DNA of 44,879 nt from contig DASPXK010000055.1 of assembly GCA_035637315.1 (NCBI GenBank), forward strand, positions 1 to 44,879, in the 5' to 3' direction. Positions 31,379 through 39,698 of this stretch are shown here, piece by piece. Source of the stretch: DASPXK01 sp035637315 (GTDB lineage: Bacteria; Chloroflexota; UBA6077; JACCZL01). How positions within the stretch are numbered: position 1 is the first letter of the stretch; each line of letters begins with the position of its first letter. The position numbers and the translations under genes were made by a program. The notes below the pieces were generated by a model. That model saw only the letters and a list, made by a program, of their open reading frames with translations. It made no database searches and was not told the DNA's origin.

Positions 31379-32821
31379 CTACGTCCCCTCATCTGCCAGT
31401 GCCAGGTCCGTCCTTGCCTCCAGCCGGTCGCGCCTCAGCCGGTTCACGACCAGCCCTGCGCCCGTGGCCACCGCCTGGACGGCGAGTAGCCCGATCAGCG
31501 GGTCCTCCGGGTAACGGTAACGCAGCTCCGGCCCGGTCAGCGCGGCCGAGGCGGCGATCAGCATGAGAGCGCTCGCGCCTGGCAGCAGCAGCCAGCGCGT
31601 GGCCAGGCCGACAGCCGCCATGGCCAGCCCGGCCCCGAAGAGCACGGGGACCAGCGGACCGTACAGGCCGGGGTCGTAGAGGCTAAGGAGGGTCTGGGCG
31701 CGGCGCGCGTCGAGCGGGTAGACCGGGCGCTGGAGGACTGCCCTGACGCGCCGCTCCCAGTCGACCTCCCTCCAATCCAATCCCTCGCGCCGCACGACGA
31801 TCGGGCGCCCGACCAGGATGTCGATGAAGAAACGCGCGCTTCCCTCCAGGTAGTAGAGCGGACGGCGGCGGATCGCCTCGAGGGCCAGGTCTCGCATTGT
31901 CTGGTACGCCTCGGGCTCGCTGAGGCCGAGCTCGTCACGGAGTCGCTGGGCACTGGAGCCGGGCGGTCGGCGAACGGCCTCTTCCTGGACGATCCGCCTG
32001 GCCGCGGCCCGGGTCGGGTCCTCGACCAGGCCAGGCGGCGCCTCGAAACTGAAGCCGCCTGGATCTTGCTTGATCGTGCGAGAGAGCAGAAAGCGGCCGT
32101 TGCCGGCGATGGCGAACGTGCCGTGCTGAGCGAGGTTGTGCAGCATCCAGGGTACGGCCACCACGATGGCGCCCAGGCCCATCACACCAACCGCCAGCCA
32201 CCTCCGCCGCATCGATCCGCCGCCCAGGAGGAGCGCGCACGCCAGTATGGGCGCGAGCGCCTGGGCGCTCGGTCGGCATAGTGCCGCGGCGCCGAGAAAC
32301 AGCCCCGAACCCAGAGCCCAACGCCAGCTAACCCGCCGAACGGCCATCATGACGGCCACGAGCGTTCCCACCAGGAGTGTCCCAAACAGCGCCTCTGTCA
32401 TCACGTAGTGCTCGTACAGCAACAGCGGGCCGGAGATGGCGGCCAGAAGGCCCGCCACGACCGCGACGAGCCGCTGGGTCAAAAGACGCCCGAGCGCATA
32501 GGTCAGGATGGCAGTGAGCGGGCCGAAGACGAGAAGCTGGACCGTCACCAGCGTCTGAAGGTCCTCGCCGAAAAGGCTGACGACGCCGGCGATGAACAGC
32601 GGATAGGCCGGCGTTCGTCTCAGGCCGAGATCGAACGGCAGGCCCGATACGAGGTCGTGCGCGGGCAGGTAGTACCCCTCGCTGTCGGCATTCAGGAACG
32701 GAGGCGCGCTGGTCAGGAAGGCCAGCCGAATGGCGACAGCCGCCCCGACCACGAGCAGCACGTCCAGCCAGGTGGGCAGTGCAGTCGCGCCTACGGTGTT
32801 CCTCTGCTCGCCGGACTGCAT
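31379..32821 (-). CDS. GT-C fold membrane glycosyltransferase (GT39/ArnT-like), copy 2
   Basis: Integral membrane protein of 480 residues with about ten membrane segments, of the dolichyl/undecaprenyl-phosphate-sugar mannosyltransferase type. The first periplasmic loop holds the acidic motif NADSEGYYLPAHDLVSG, expected to coordinate the lipid-phosphate sugar, followed by RRTPAYPLFIAGVVSLFGED. The C-terminal soluble part includes a YYLEGSARFF segment and LRYRYPEDPLIGLL. Its layout and many motifs repeat those of the gene just upstream, so the two arose by tandem duplication. ATG 32821 is two bases after the upstream stop, hence one transcript. The acceptor is unknown; lipid A-like, polysaccharide or protein acceptors are all possible. 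Confidence 0.85.
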   Translation of the reverse strand: MQSGEQRNTVGATALPTWLDVLLVVGAAVAIRLAFLTSAPPFLNADSEGYYLPAHDLVSGLPFDLGLRRTPAYPLFIAGVVSLFGEDLQTLVTVQLLVFGPLTAILTYALGRLLTQRLVAVVAGLLAAISGPLLLYEHYVMTEALFGTLLVGTLVAVMMAVRRVSWRWALGSGLFLGAAALCRPSAQALAPILACALLLGGGSMRRRWLAVGVMGLGAIVVAVPWMLHNLAQHGTFAIAGNGRFLLSRTIKQDPGGFSFEAPPGLVEDPTRAAARRIVQEEAVRRPPGSSAQRLRDELGLSEPEAYQTMRDLALEAIRRRPLYYLEGSARFFIDILVGRPIVVRREGLDWREVDWERRVRAVLQRPVYPLDARRAQTLLSLYDPGLYGPLVPVLFGAGLAMAAVGLATRWLLLPGASALMLIAASAALTGPELRYRYPEDPLIGLLAVQAVATGAGLVVNRLRRDRLEARTDLALADEGT

Positions 32822-32823
32822 GC

Positions 32824-34320
32824 TCAGGTGGTCGCTTCTGGGAACGTCCGGGCATCGGCACGGGCGGCTCTCCGTCCACTGCCCAGTGCCCACTGCCCGC
32901 TGCCCACCAGTCGCGCCGCCCACCGCACGCTGGTGGCCAAGCCGGCCGCGGCGATCACGTTGATCAGCGGGTCGAGCGGGTAGCGATAGCGGTACTCGAG
33001 GCCCACAAGGGCTGCGCCGGCCAGGAGCAGGGCAGGGACGAGGATGGCCACCAGCAGCGTGCTCCGCCGCTCCTTGGCCAGGCCACTCAGCGCCCCGAGC
33101 GCGAAGAAGAGCGCGAGGATGAAGGGGAAGGGGAAACGGGCCGGGTCGTACACGCCCGCCAGTGCCTCCACGGCCCCGAGTGAGCGTTCTTCGGCGGGGG
33201 TGGGAGCCGGGAGAAGGTGAGCCACGCGCTGCGGCCAGGAGATGTTGCGCCAAGGCGTCCAGTCCTGGCGAAGGCGGACTGGTCGCCCGGCGAAGGTGCG
33301 CGCGAGCATCTCAAGGGTACCCTCGAGATAGTAGCCCGGCTGCCGAACGATCGAGCCCAGCGCGATCTCGCGCATCAGCCCGTCGGCTTGGAGCTCGGTC
33401 AGGCTCAGCTCGTCTCGAAGTCGGCGGGCCAACTCGAATGCCGAGCCGTCCTTCGCCTCGTCACGGTAGATCCGCCGCGCACGAGCCAGGGTGCGGTCGG
33501 CGTCGCCGCCCGGCGGCTCGCGAAAGTCGAATTGCTGGTCGTAGCGGATGGTCCGCACGGCGAGCCCCTCACCGATCCCACCGGCGATGGCGAACGTCCC
33601 GTGGACGAACTGGTTTCGAGCCATCCACGGCAGCACCGTCAGCGCGAAGCACCCGATGAGCACGGCCGCGCAGACGATCGCCCGACGCCAGCGCGGCAAG
33701 AGCAGCGGCACGGCCGCGACCAGCACAAGCATCGCCAGTTGGCCGATCGGCCGAGTGAGGGCCGCGAGGCCGAGTGTCAGGCCCGCCAAACCAAGCGAGC
33801 GGGCCGAGTCTCGCCGCACCCCGATCAGAAACGCGAGCAGCCCGCTGGCCAGCAGCGTTCCGAAAAGCGCCTCGCTCATCAGGTACTGCTCGGTCACTAG
33901 CAGCGGACCGCTCAGGGCGGTGAGCAGGCCGGCCAACAGGCCAGCCGCCCGCCCGAAGAGAAGCTGACCGATACCGGCGGCGCACAGCGCGGCCACGACG
34001 CCGAGCAGGTGCTGGACCAGCACGAGGACGCGCAGCTCCTCTCCGAAAAGCGCGATTATGGCGCCGATGAAAGCCGGATAGAGCGGCGGACGCTTGAGCA
34101 TCGGGGCGAAGTCGGCGCCCCTCGCCAGATCGAAGCCCGGCAGCACATAGCTGAGGCTGTCGTTGGTGACGAACGGCGGGGCGCGAAAGCCGAACGCCAG
34201 CCGCATTGCCAGTGCCAGCCCGCCCACCACGAGTAGGCAGTAAGCGGTGGGCCAAAATGTAGGGGCGGGGTTCCCCCGCCCTGCCTGGGGGCGGGGAGAC
34301 CCCGCCCCTACCGTGCCCAC
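32824..34320 (-). CDS. GT-C fold membrane glycosyltransferase (GT39/ArnT-like), copy 1
   Basis: Paralogue of the following gene, 498 residues from GTG 34320, with about ten membrane segments. Matching landmarks: NDSLSYVLPGFDLARG in the first external loop, KRPPLYPAFIGAIIALFGEE, LTRPIGQLAML, then YYLEGTLEMLARTFAGRPV and EYRYRYPLDPLINVIA. The nominal first 30 residues (VGAGSPRPQAGRGNPAPTF) are encoded by a nested palindrome, so the true start may be GTG 34230 or later, directly at membrane segment 1. The last 25 residues (GSGQWALGSGRRAARADART) come from a GGGCAGTGGGC-type repeat. Thus both ends of this protein appear reshaped by repeats, while the body is intact. Confidence 0.85.
   Translation of the reverse strand: MGTVGAGSPRPQAGRGNPAPTFWPTAYCLLVVGGLALAMRLAFGFRAPPFVTNDSLSYVLPGFDLARGADFAPMLKRPPLYPAFIGAIIALFGEELRVLVLVQHLLGVVAALCAAGIGQLLFGRAAGLLAGLLTALSGPLLVTEQYLMSEALFGTLLASGLLAFLIGVRRDSARSLGLAGLTLGLAALTRPIGQLAMLVLVAAVPLLLPRWRRAIVCAAVLIGCFALTVLPWMARNQFVHGTFAIAGGIGEGLAVRTIRYDQQFDFREPPGGDADRTLARARRIYRDEAKDGSAFELARRLRDELSLTELQADGLMREIALGSIVRQPGYYLEGTLEMLARTFAGRPVRLRQDWTPWRNISWPQRVAHLLPAPTPAEERSLGAVEALAGVYDPARFPFPFILALFFALGALSGLAKERRSTLLVAILVPALLLAGAALVGLEYRYRYPLDPLINVIAAAGLATSVRWAARLVGSGQWALGSGRRAARADARTFPEATT
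32877..32909. repeat. CACTGCCCAGTGCCC repeat within the 3' end of a GT-C gene
   Basis: Plus-strand CCACTGCCCAGTGCCCACTG followed by CCCGCTGCCCACC. Read in the minus frame it encodes GSGQWALGSG, part of a tail that has no match in the paralogue. Confidence 0.65.
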
Positions 34321-34338
34321 TGCCGACTGCCTACTGGA
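34231..34338. repeat. Nested palindrome: GGCAGTAAGC arms around a GGGGCGGGG hairpin
   Basis: Outer arms: TAGGCAGTAAGCGGTGGGC (34234-34252) and GCCCACTGCCGACTGCCTA (34315-34333), 16 of 19 complementary. Inner arms: 34259-34280 beginning GTAGGGGCGGGG, and 34290-34311 ending CCCCGCCCCTAC, 20 of 22 complementary with a nine-base loop. The element covers the start region of a GT-C gene and nearly reaches the stop of the MIP18-family gene at 34339. Confidence 0.75.
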
Positions 34339-34719
34339 CTACCAGATGCCGAGCTCGACCTTTGCTTCCTCGCTCGCCATCGTGCGGGGGTCCCAGCGCG
34401 GCGTCCAGACGAGGTTGATTTCGACGTCGCGGACCGCGTCGAAGTTGCTGGTCAGAACCGCGTGGGCCTGCGTCTGGATCATTGGCCCGAGTGGGCAGGC
34501 CGGCGTGGTGAGGGTCATGTCAATGATCACTTTGCCCCCGTCCTCGATCATGTTCACGCCGTAGACCAGCCCGAGGTCGACGATGCTGATGCCCAGCTCC
34601 GGGTCATAGACGGCTTTGAGGGCGCTCATGATCTCGTGTTCGCTGGGAATCTTGTTTGCGCCCTCGGTCGGCGGAGTCTCTGCGCTCGGCTGTCCCACGT
34701 TCTTGTCGTCAACTGGCAT
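34339..34719 (-). CDS. MIP18/PaaD (DUF59) family Fe-S cluster assembly factor
   Basis: Small cytosolic protein of 126 residues in the SufT/PaaD/MIP18 family, helpers in iron-sulphur cluster maturation. A disordered N-terminus of about 30 residues precedes the domain: IMSALKAVYDPELGISIVDL, then GLVYGVNMIEDGGKVIIDMT and TTPACPLGPMIQTQA with the single conserved Cys, and LVWTPRWDPRTMASEEAK at the end. ATG 34719 has GGAGGGTGA upstream; longer frames lack support. No suf operon gene is nearby. A GTACAnnnnnTGTAC dyad over the likely -10 box lies about 30 bases upstream. Confidence 0.92.
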   Translation of the reverse strand: MPVDDKNVGQPSAETPPTEGANKIPSEHEIMSALKAVYDPELGISIVDLGLVYGVNMIEDGGKVIIDMTLTTPACPLGPMIQTQAHAVLTSNFDAVRDVEINLVWTPRWDPRTMASEEAKVELGIW

Positions 34720-34744
34720 GTTCACCCTCCGCGCACCGCGGCTT

Positions 34745-34759
34745 GTACAGTCATTGTAC
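34745..34759 (-). promoter_or_regulatory. GTACA-N5-TGTAC dyad overlapping a -10 box
   Basis: A perfect two-fold element, GTACAATGACTGTAC, about 26 bases upstream of the MIP18-family start. On the minus strand TACAAT (34753-34758, five of six to TATAAT) lies within it, so a dimeric repressor bound here would block transcription. A -35 box is not clear. Operator function is inference. Confidence 0.4.
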
Positions 34760-34879
34760 CGTAGGGGGATGTCTGGCCGTGGTGGTGGGCACAGCACGCC
34801 CGCGCAGGGCGCAGCAAGCGCCCTATGGGTGGAGGTCGCCGGACTGCTACTTTAGTGGCGCTCGCTGTTGGGAGGCCAG

Positions 34880-37330
34880 GTGACGCTCGCGACCCGTTCA
34901 GCTGACTCAAGACGACTTGGCGGACTTGCTGGCTTGGGCGTGGTCGAGGGCCTGATGAGCGCTCTGGCCCTCTTACTCGCCGCGGTCGGCCAGGTCCTCG
35001 TGACCAGGCCAGCCGAGCAGCGCTTGGCCGCCGCCGCGTACGCGGCCGCCATCGTCTCGTTGCTGGCCGCCCTGATCGCGCAAAGAGGGGCGCGCGGCCG
35101 CCTCTTCGGCCAGGGTGTGCTGCTGTCCACAAGGCTGGTCTGCGTGCTCGCGGCCGCGGCGGCCCAGGTGGCCTCCTTGGTGCTCCTCTACAACGATACG
35201 GCGCCGCTCGTGGTCATCGTGGGTTTGTGGCTCGTCAGTCTCGGGCTCGCCGCTGGCGCGGCGCTGAGTGGCGAACGCGCGGTTAGCCCGAAAGTCGTCT
35301 GGGTGAGCCGACTCGAGCGGTGGGACTGGCCGAGCTGGGTCCTCGATGCGCCGCTCACCGGTGCCCGCTTGGAAACGCTGGCGCTCGGCATGCTGGTCCT
35401 GATCGGCGGCCTTGTCCGCCTCGCCGCGCTGGACAGCTTCCCGACCGGGGTGCACGGCGACGAGACCGAGTTCGGCCTGATCGCGCTGGCCGTTCTGCGA
35501 GGAGACGGACCGAACCCGTTCGGCACGGCGTTCCTGGGCGACCCGGCGCTGTTCACCTACCTGCAGGCGCCGTTCATCGCTCTCTTCGGGCGCACGATTG
35601 CGGCGCTCCGAGTCTCGGCCGCGATCGCGGGCACGTTGACCCTACTCTCAACGTACGCCCTGGTGCGTGCCCTGTTCGGCCCGCGCTCAGCGCTACTGGC
35701 AACTGCGTTCCTGGTCGGCGCCGCCATCCACGTCCACTTCAGTCGAATGGGGTTGAACGTTGCCGAGGTGCCCCTCTTCATCAGTCTCAGCCTGCTGCTC
35801 GTGTGGCGCGGCCAGGAGACGGGCCGTCCGGCCTGGTGGCTGACGGCAGGCATGGTGGCCGGCGCGGCAGTGTACTTCCACTTTGGGGCGCGAATCCTCC
35901 TGCTCGCCGTCGCCCTGTTCATGTTCTACGTGCTGGCCCTGGACCCGCGCCGCTGGCGGCAATGGGCGGTCCAGGTGCTCTTGCTGAGCCTCGGCGCGCT
36001 GATGGTCCTATCGCCGATGCTGATCCATCTAGCCGGCCAGTTGAACAGGCTGACCGAGCATGTTGAGGGGCGGCTGATCTTTGGCTCGTGGGAGCGGGTC
36101 GCGGCCCAGCACGGCAGCAGCGAGCTGACGGCGGTCCTGTGGGGCCAGCTGAAGGTCAACTTGCTCGCCTTCGTGAGCTGGGGCGACGCGAGCACGTTCT
36201 TCACATTCACGGGCGCGCCGCTGCTGAATGGGCTGACGGCGCCGCTTTTCGTGCTCGGACTGGCGTTCGTCGTCTTTCGGCTGCGCGACCTTCGCTTCGG
36301 GCTGCTGTTCTTCTGGTTCTGGACGATCGTCGTCGCCGGCGGGGCGCTGACCACCGACTCGCCGCAGTATCATCGCCTGCTGCCGGCGGTGCCGGCCGGC
36401 CTGATTGGCGCCGCGCTGGTCCTGGACTGGGCCGCCCAGACCTGGGCGCGGCTGCTGGGACCTGGAATCCAGCCCGCGCTTGGACTCGCAGCGGCGCTCG
36501 TGCCGGCTACCGCCAGCGCGTACGACGCTAATGCCTACTTTGGCCGCTATGCGCAGGGGCATCCCTGGGCGGACGTGACCGAGCAGGCCCGCTACATCGC
36601 CACAGTCGAGCCGGGCTCGCAGGTCTTCGTGGTCGGTCGGCCGTACATCTACGCCAGCCATGGCGACACCCGCTTCCTGGCTGGAGAGGTCGGGGCGGTC
36701 GATCTGGCCAACCCCAGTGCGCAGCTCCCCTCGCCGCCGCTGCAAAAGCCGCTAGTCTTCGTTGTCAACCAGGCGCTGCTGGATTGGCTGCCCCTTCTCG
36801 AGGAGCTCTATCCGAACGGCTCAGTCAGATCAGTCGAGTCGTCACCTGGCCGGCCCCTGTTCACGGCCTATCAGGTGCCCGCCGACTCTTCCGCCCAGCC
36901 GTGGCCGGCCGGCCAGGGCCTGGTGGGCAGGATCATGCCAGCGGTGGCGAGTCAACCGATCGTCGAACGCCTCGACCGAACCGTCGTGTTCCTGGAAGTG
37001 GCGGCCTTGGCGCCGGAGGCGAGTCGCCCGTTCACCGCCAACTGGCGCGGCGACCTGCTGGCCCCCCGGGCCGGGCGCTATGAGCTTGAGCTGTTCACCG
37101 ACGGCGAGGCCACCCTGCGCGTGGATGCCCAGGTAGTGGTCCACGCCGAGCCGACACCGGAGCAGCCGCGTTCCTACCGCGACACGCTCACCCTGGCCGA
37201 GGGCCGGCACCCCATCCAGATCGAATATGGCTGGGCTCGCGGACCCGGTTTCCTCGAGCTGCTCTGGCGTCCGCCGGGCGGCCAGCGGGCCCTCGTCCCA
37301 CCCAGCGCGCTGCGTCCGGGCCCGCCGTAG
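34880..37330 (+). CDS. GT-C membrane glycosyltransferase with C-terminal PA14 domain
   Basis: 816-residue membrane protein. Residues about 10-110 hold several membrane segments, then the GT39/PMT-type core starts: GVHGDETEFGLIALAVLRGD near 188 is the acidic first-loop motif, then FTYLQAPFIALFGRTIAALR and further segments to about 540. A soluble region follows (VFVVGRPYIYASHGDTRFLA). The last 100 residues (about 715-816) look like a PA14 carbohydrate-binding domain: FTANWRGDLLAPRAGRYELE, LFTDGEATLRVDAQVVVHA, then HPIQIEYGWARGPGFLELLW. GTG 34880 has GGAGG five bases upstream. It is divergent from the MIP18 gene and unrelated in order to the tandem GT-C pair, though of the same broad fold. It may transfer sugar to a wall polymer that PA14 recognises; inference. 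Confidence 0.85.
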   Translation: MTLATRSADSRRLGGLAGLGVVEGLMSALALLLAAVGQVLVTRPAEQRLAAAAYAAAIVSLLAALIAQRGARGRLFGQGVLLSTRLVCVLAAAAAQVASLVLLYNDTAPLVVIVGLWLVSLGLAAGAALSGERAVSPKVVWVSRLERWDWPSWVLDAPLTGARLETLALGMLVLIGGLVRLAALDSFPTGVHGDETEFGLIALAVLRGDGPNPFGTAFLGDPALFTYLQAPFIALFGRTIAALRVSAAIAGTLTLLSTYALVRALFGPRSALLATAFLVGAAIHVHFSRMGLNVAEVPLFISLSLLLVWRGQETGRPAWWLTAGMVAGAAVYFHFGARILLLAVALFMFYVLALDPRRWRQWAVQVLLLSLGALMVLSPMLIHLAGQLNRLTEHVEGRLIFGSWERVAAQHGSSELTAVLWGQLKVNLLAFVSWGDASTFFTFTGAPLLNGLTAPLFVLGLAFVVFRLRDLRFGLLFFWFWTIVVAGGALTTDSPQYHRLLPAVPAGLIGAALVLDWAAQTWARLLGPGIQPALGLAAALVPATASAYDANAYFGRYAQGHPWADVTEQARYIATVEPGSQVFVVGRPYIYASHGDTRFLAGEVGAVDLANPSAQLPSPPLQKPLVFVVNQALLDWLPLLEELYPNGSVRSVESSPGRPLFTAYQVPADSSAQPWPAGQGLVGRIMPAVASQPIVERLDRTVVFLEVAALAPEASRPFTANWRGDLLAPRAGRYELELFTDGEATLRVDAQVVVHAEPTPEQPRSYRDTLTLAEGRHPIQIEYGWARGPGFLELLWRPPGGQRALVPPSALRPGPP

Positions 37331-37347
37331 GGCAAACGCGTTCAGCC

Positions 37348-37420
37348 TTCCCCGAAGCGGGGGGGGGGCGGCGATCCCCCCTCTCCGTTTCGGGGAAGGG
37401 GGAAGGGGGAGGGGTTAGAC
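37348..37420. repeat. CCCTTCCC-family palindromes between convergent genes
   Basis: CCTTCCCCGAAGCGGGGG at about 37348 and CCCCTCTCCGTTTCGGGG, AAGGGGGAAGGGGGAGG at 37378-37415. It lies between the convergent GT-C/PA14 gene and the lyase gene. G and C runs dominate and no T-tract is present. Confidence 0.6.
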
Positions 37421-37432
37421 GGGGGTCCGCCC

Positions 37433-38335
37433 CTACGGACTGCCGCTGAGCAGGCCGAACCCGCGTGCCCGCTCGAGCAGCCAGCGGGCCTTGGCGACGA
37501 TCGGGTAGTCAACCATCCGACCGTCGACGGCGATGGCGGCCGTGCCGGACGCCTCGGCGCGCTCAAAGGCTTCGACGACGCGCTGAGCGTACTCGATCTC
37601 CTCGGCCGTTGGGGAAAAGACCGCGTTGATGATCGGGACCTGGGCGGGATGGATGGCCGACTTGCCTTGAAAACCGAGCCGATAGGCCGCCCGGGCGTCC
37701 CGCTCCAGCCCCTCATTGTCGCCGATGTCGAGCCAGACGGTATCGATTGGTGGCTCCAAACCGGCGACCCGACAGGACAGTACGATCTGCGAGCGAGCGT
37801 ACAGCAGCTCCAGCCCGTCGGGCTCCCACATGGTGCCGCTGAACCGCACCCCCACGTCGCGACAGTAGTCGCCGGCCCCGAAAGAGAGATGCCTGACTCG
37901 GCTGCTGGCCCCGGCGATCGAGCCGACGTTGAGCACGCCGCGAGCGGTCTCGATAGCCGGAATCAGGTCGATCGTTCCGGCCGCCAGCCCGGACTGACGT
38001 TCGAGATCGGCCAGCATGCGGTCGACGTCGAACACCTCGGCCGCCGTTTCGACTTTGGGCAGTTTGACGCCGTCCAGCTCCGGACAGACCACGGCTTCCA
38101 GGTCGGCGGGCGTCAGGCCAGTCTCCAGGGCGTTGACCCGCACGTAGCGAGGCGGGCTGTTGGGCAGCGTGGCGAGCGCCTCGCGGACCCGCGGGCGGGT
38201 GGCCTGCTTCTCGGCCGGCGGGACGGCGTCTTCCAAGTCGAGGATGATGGCGTCGGCGCCAAACGAGGCGACCTTGGCCACCTTGCGGGGCTGGTTGCCT
38301 GGCGCGAAGAGCATGCTGCGGAGCGGTCGGGTCAA
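37433..38335 (-). CDS. HpcH/HpaI (CitE-like) CoA-ester lyase
   Basis: TIM-barrel lyase of about 300 residues in the citrate lyase beta/malyl-CoA lyase/citramalyl-CoA lyase family. It begins LTRPLRSMLFAPGNQPRKVA and shows DAIILDLEDAVPPAEKQATR with metal-binding Asp/Glu, VRVNALETGL, VKLPKVETAAEV, LIPAIETARGVLNV, FGAGDYCRDVGV and the typical LGFQGKSAIHPAQVPIIN. TTG 38335 is preceded by AGGAAGAAG and fits the family N-terminus; the open frame extends further upstream without conservation. It is divergent from a CaiB-type CoA-transferase 157 bases away; such pairs occur in itaconate/citramalate and 3-hydroxypropionate pathways, but the substrate here is not proven. Confidence 0.88.
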   Translation of the reverse strand: MTRPLRSMLFAPGNQPRKVAKVASFGADAIILDLEDAVPPAEKQATRPRVREALATLPNSPPRYVRVNALETGLTPADLEAVVCPELDGVKLPKVETAAEVFDVDRMLADLERQSGLAAGTIDLIPAIETARGVLNVGSIAGASSRVRHLSFGAGDYCRDVGVRFSGTMWEPDGLELLYARSQIVLSCRVAGLEPPIDTVWLDIGDNEGLERDARAAYRLGFQGKSAIHPAQVPIINAVFSPTAEEIEYAQRVVEAFERAEASGTAAIAVDGRMVDYPIVAKARWLLERARGFGLLSGSP

Positions 38336-38492
38336 GCTCTTCTTCCTGCCGTCGCCCCGTAGGGCGAGGTCGCCAATGGTAGCATAGGGCAGCTGTGCGG
38401 GCCGTCTCGTCGGCTCGCCCCCGGCGCAAGACCCGACGAGGCTGGGTTGGGGGTGATCGGAACTGTGAGGGCGGTGGGTAGGGGCGCTCCGG

Positions 38493-39698
38493 TTGGCGGG
38501 TAAGCAGACGCCCGGCGCGCTCGAGGGCCTGCGGGTCCTGGACCTGGCGACGTTCGTGGCGGCCCCGTTCGCGGCTGGCCTGCTGGCTGAGCTAGGCGCC
38601 GACGTGATCAAGGTCGAGCAGCCCGGGAGCGGCGACTCGCTGCGGCAGCTCGGCGAGAAGGTCAATGGACGAGCGCTCTTCTGGGCGCTCGAGAACCGCG
38701 GCAAGCGGTCGGTCACCTGCGACCTGCGCCTCCCGCGCGGTCAGCAGCTAGCGCTTCAGCTGGTCCGACGGTCCGACATTGTGGTCGAGAACTTCCGGCC
38801 GGGCACGCTCGAGCGCTGGAACCTTGGCTACGAGCGCATGCGCGAGGCGAACCCTGGCGTCATTCTGGTCCGCATCTCGGCGTACGGACAGACCGGGCCG
38901 TACGCCAGCCGGCCCGGGTTCGGTCGCGTCGCGCAGGCGTTCGGCGGGCTGACCTATCTGGCCGGCTATCCCGACCGCCCGCCCGTCCTGCCCGGCTCGG
39001 CCACCCTGGCCGACTACGCGGCCGGTCTGTTTGGGGCGCTGGCGGCTCTGGCCGCCAAGCAGCATCGCGATCGGACGGGCCAGGGCCAGGAGATCGACAT
39101 CTCTCTGTTCGAGAGCATCTTTCGCCTGACCGACGTCCTCCCGCTCGCCCACGACACCCTCGGCATCGTGCGCGAAAGGAGCGGGTCCGCGGCCCACGCG
39201 GCGCCACACAACCATTACCCGACCGCTGACGGCAAGTGGGTGGCCATCGCCTGCACCAATGATCGGATCTTCCGCCGACTGGCCGCCGCGATGGGGGACC
39301 AAGCCTGGGGCGCCGACCCGGCATTCGAGACTATGGACAAGCGAGTCAGTCGGCGGGCGGACGTGGACGCTCGGGTCAGCGCGTGGACAAGTCAGCACAC
39401 GCTGGGCGAGCTCCGCGAGTGTCTCGACGTGGCCGAGGTCCCAAACGCGCCAATCGCTAGCATCGCCGACATCTTCGCAGACCCGCAGTACCGCGCCCGG
39501 CAAACGCTGATCGACGTCGACGATCCGATCATAGGCCGGGTTCGCATGCCCGCGCCTGTCCCACGCCTATCGAGCACACCAGCCAGGGTCGCGCGAGCAG
39601 CCCCAGAGGTCGGCGAGCACAACGTCGAGGTCTATCGAGGACTACTCGGCCTGGACGCCGATGAGCTAGCTCGTCTCGAGGCCGAAGGCGTGATCTAG
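38493..39698 (+). CDS. CaiB/BaiF family (class III) CoA-transferase
   Basis: Moves coenzyme A between carboxylic acids; class III enzymes form interlocked dimers in the cytosol. 401 residues from TTG 38493, the normal length. Family features: LEGLRVLDLATFVAAPFAAG, LLAELGADVIKVEQPGSGDS near 30-50, then LRLPRGQQLALQLVRRSDIV, VENFRPGTLERWNLGY, NPGVILVRISAYGQTGPYAS and FGALAALAAKQHRDRTGQGQ. The catalytic Asp follows VLVEN-type sequence as in formyl-CoA transferase (near ENFRPG/QGQEIDISLFES). The start lacks a clear ribosome site. Divergent lyase and nearby acyl-CoA ligase suggest CoA-ester catabolism. Confidence 0.9.
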   Translation: MAGKQTPGALEGLRVLDLATFVAAPFAAGLLAELGADVIKVEQPGSGDSLRQLGEKVNGRALFWALENRGKRSVTCDLRLPRGQQLALQLVRRSDIVVENFRPGTLERWNLGYERMREANPGVILVRISAYGQTGPYASRPGFGRVAQAFGGLTYLAGYPDRPPVLPGSATLADYAAGLFGALAALAAKQHRDRTGQGQEIDISLFESIFRLTDVLPLAHDTLGIVRERSGSAAHAAPHNHYPTADGKWVAIACTNDRIFRRLAAAMGDQAWGADPAFETMDKRVSRRADVDARVSAWTSQHTLGELRECLDVAEVPNAPIASIADIFADPQYRARQTLIDVDDPIIGRVRMPAPVPRLSSTPARVARAAPEVGEHNVEVYRGLLGLDADELARLEAEGVI

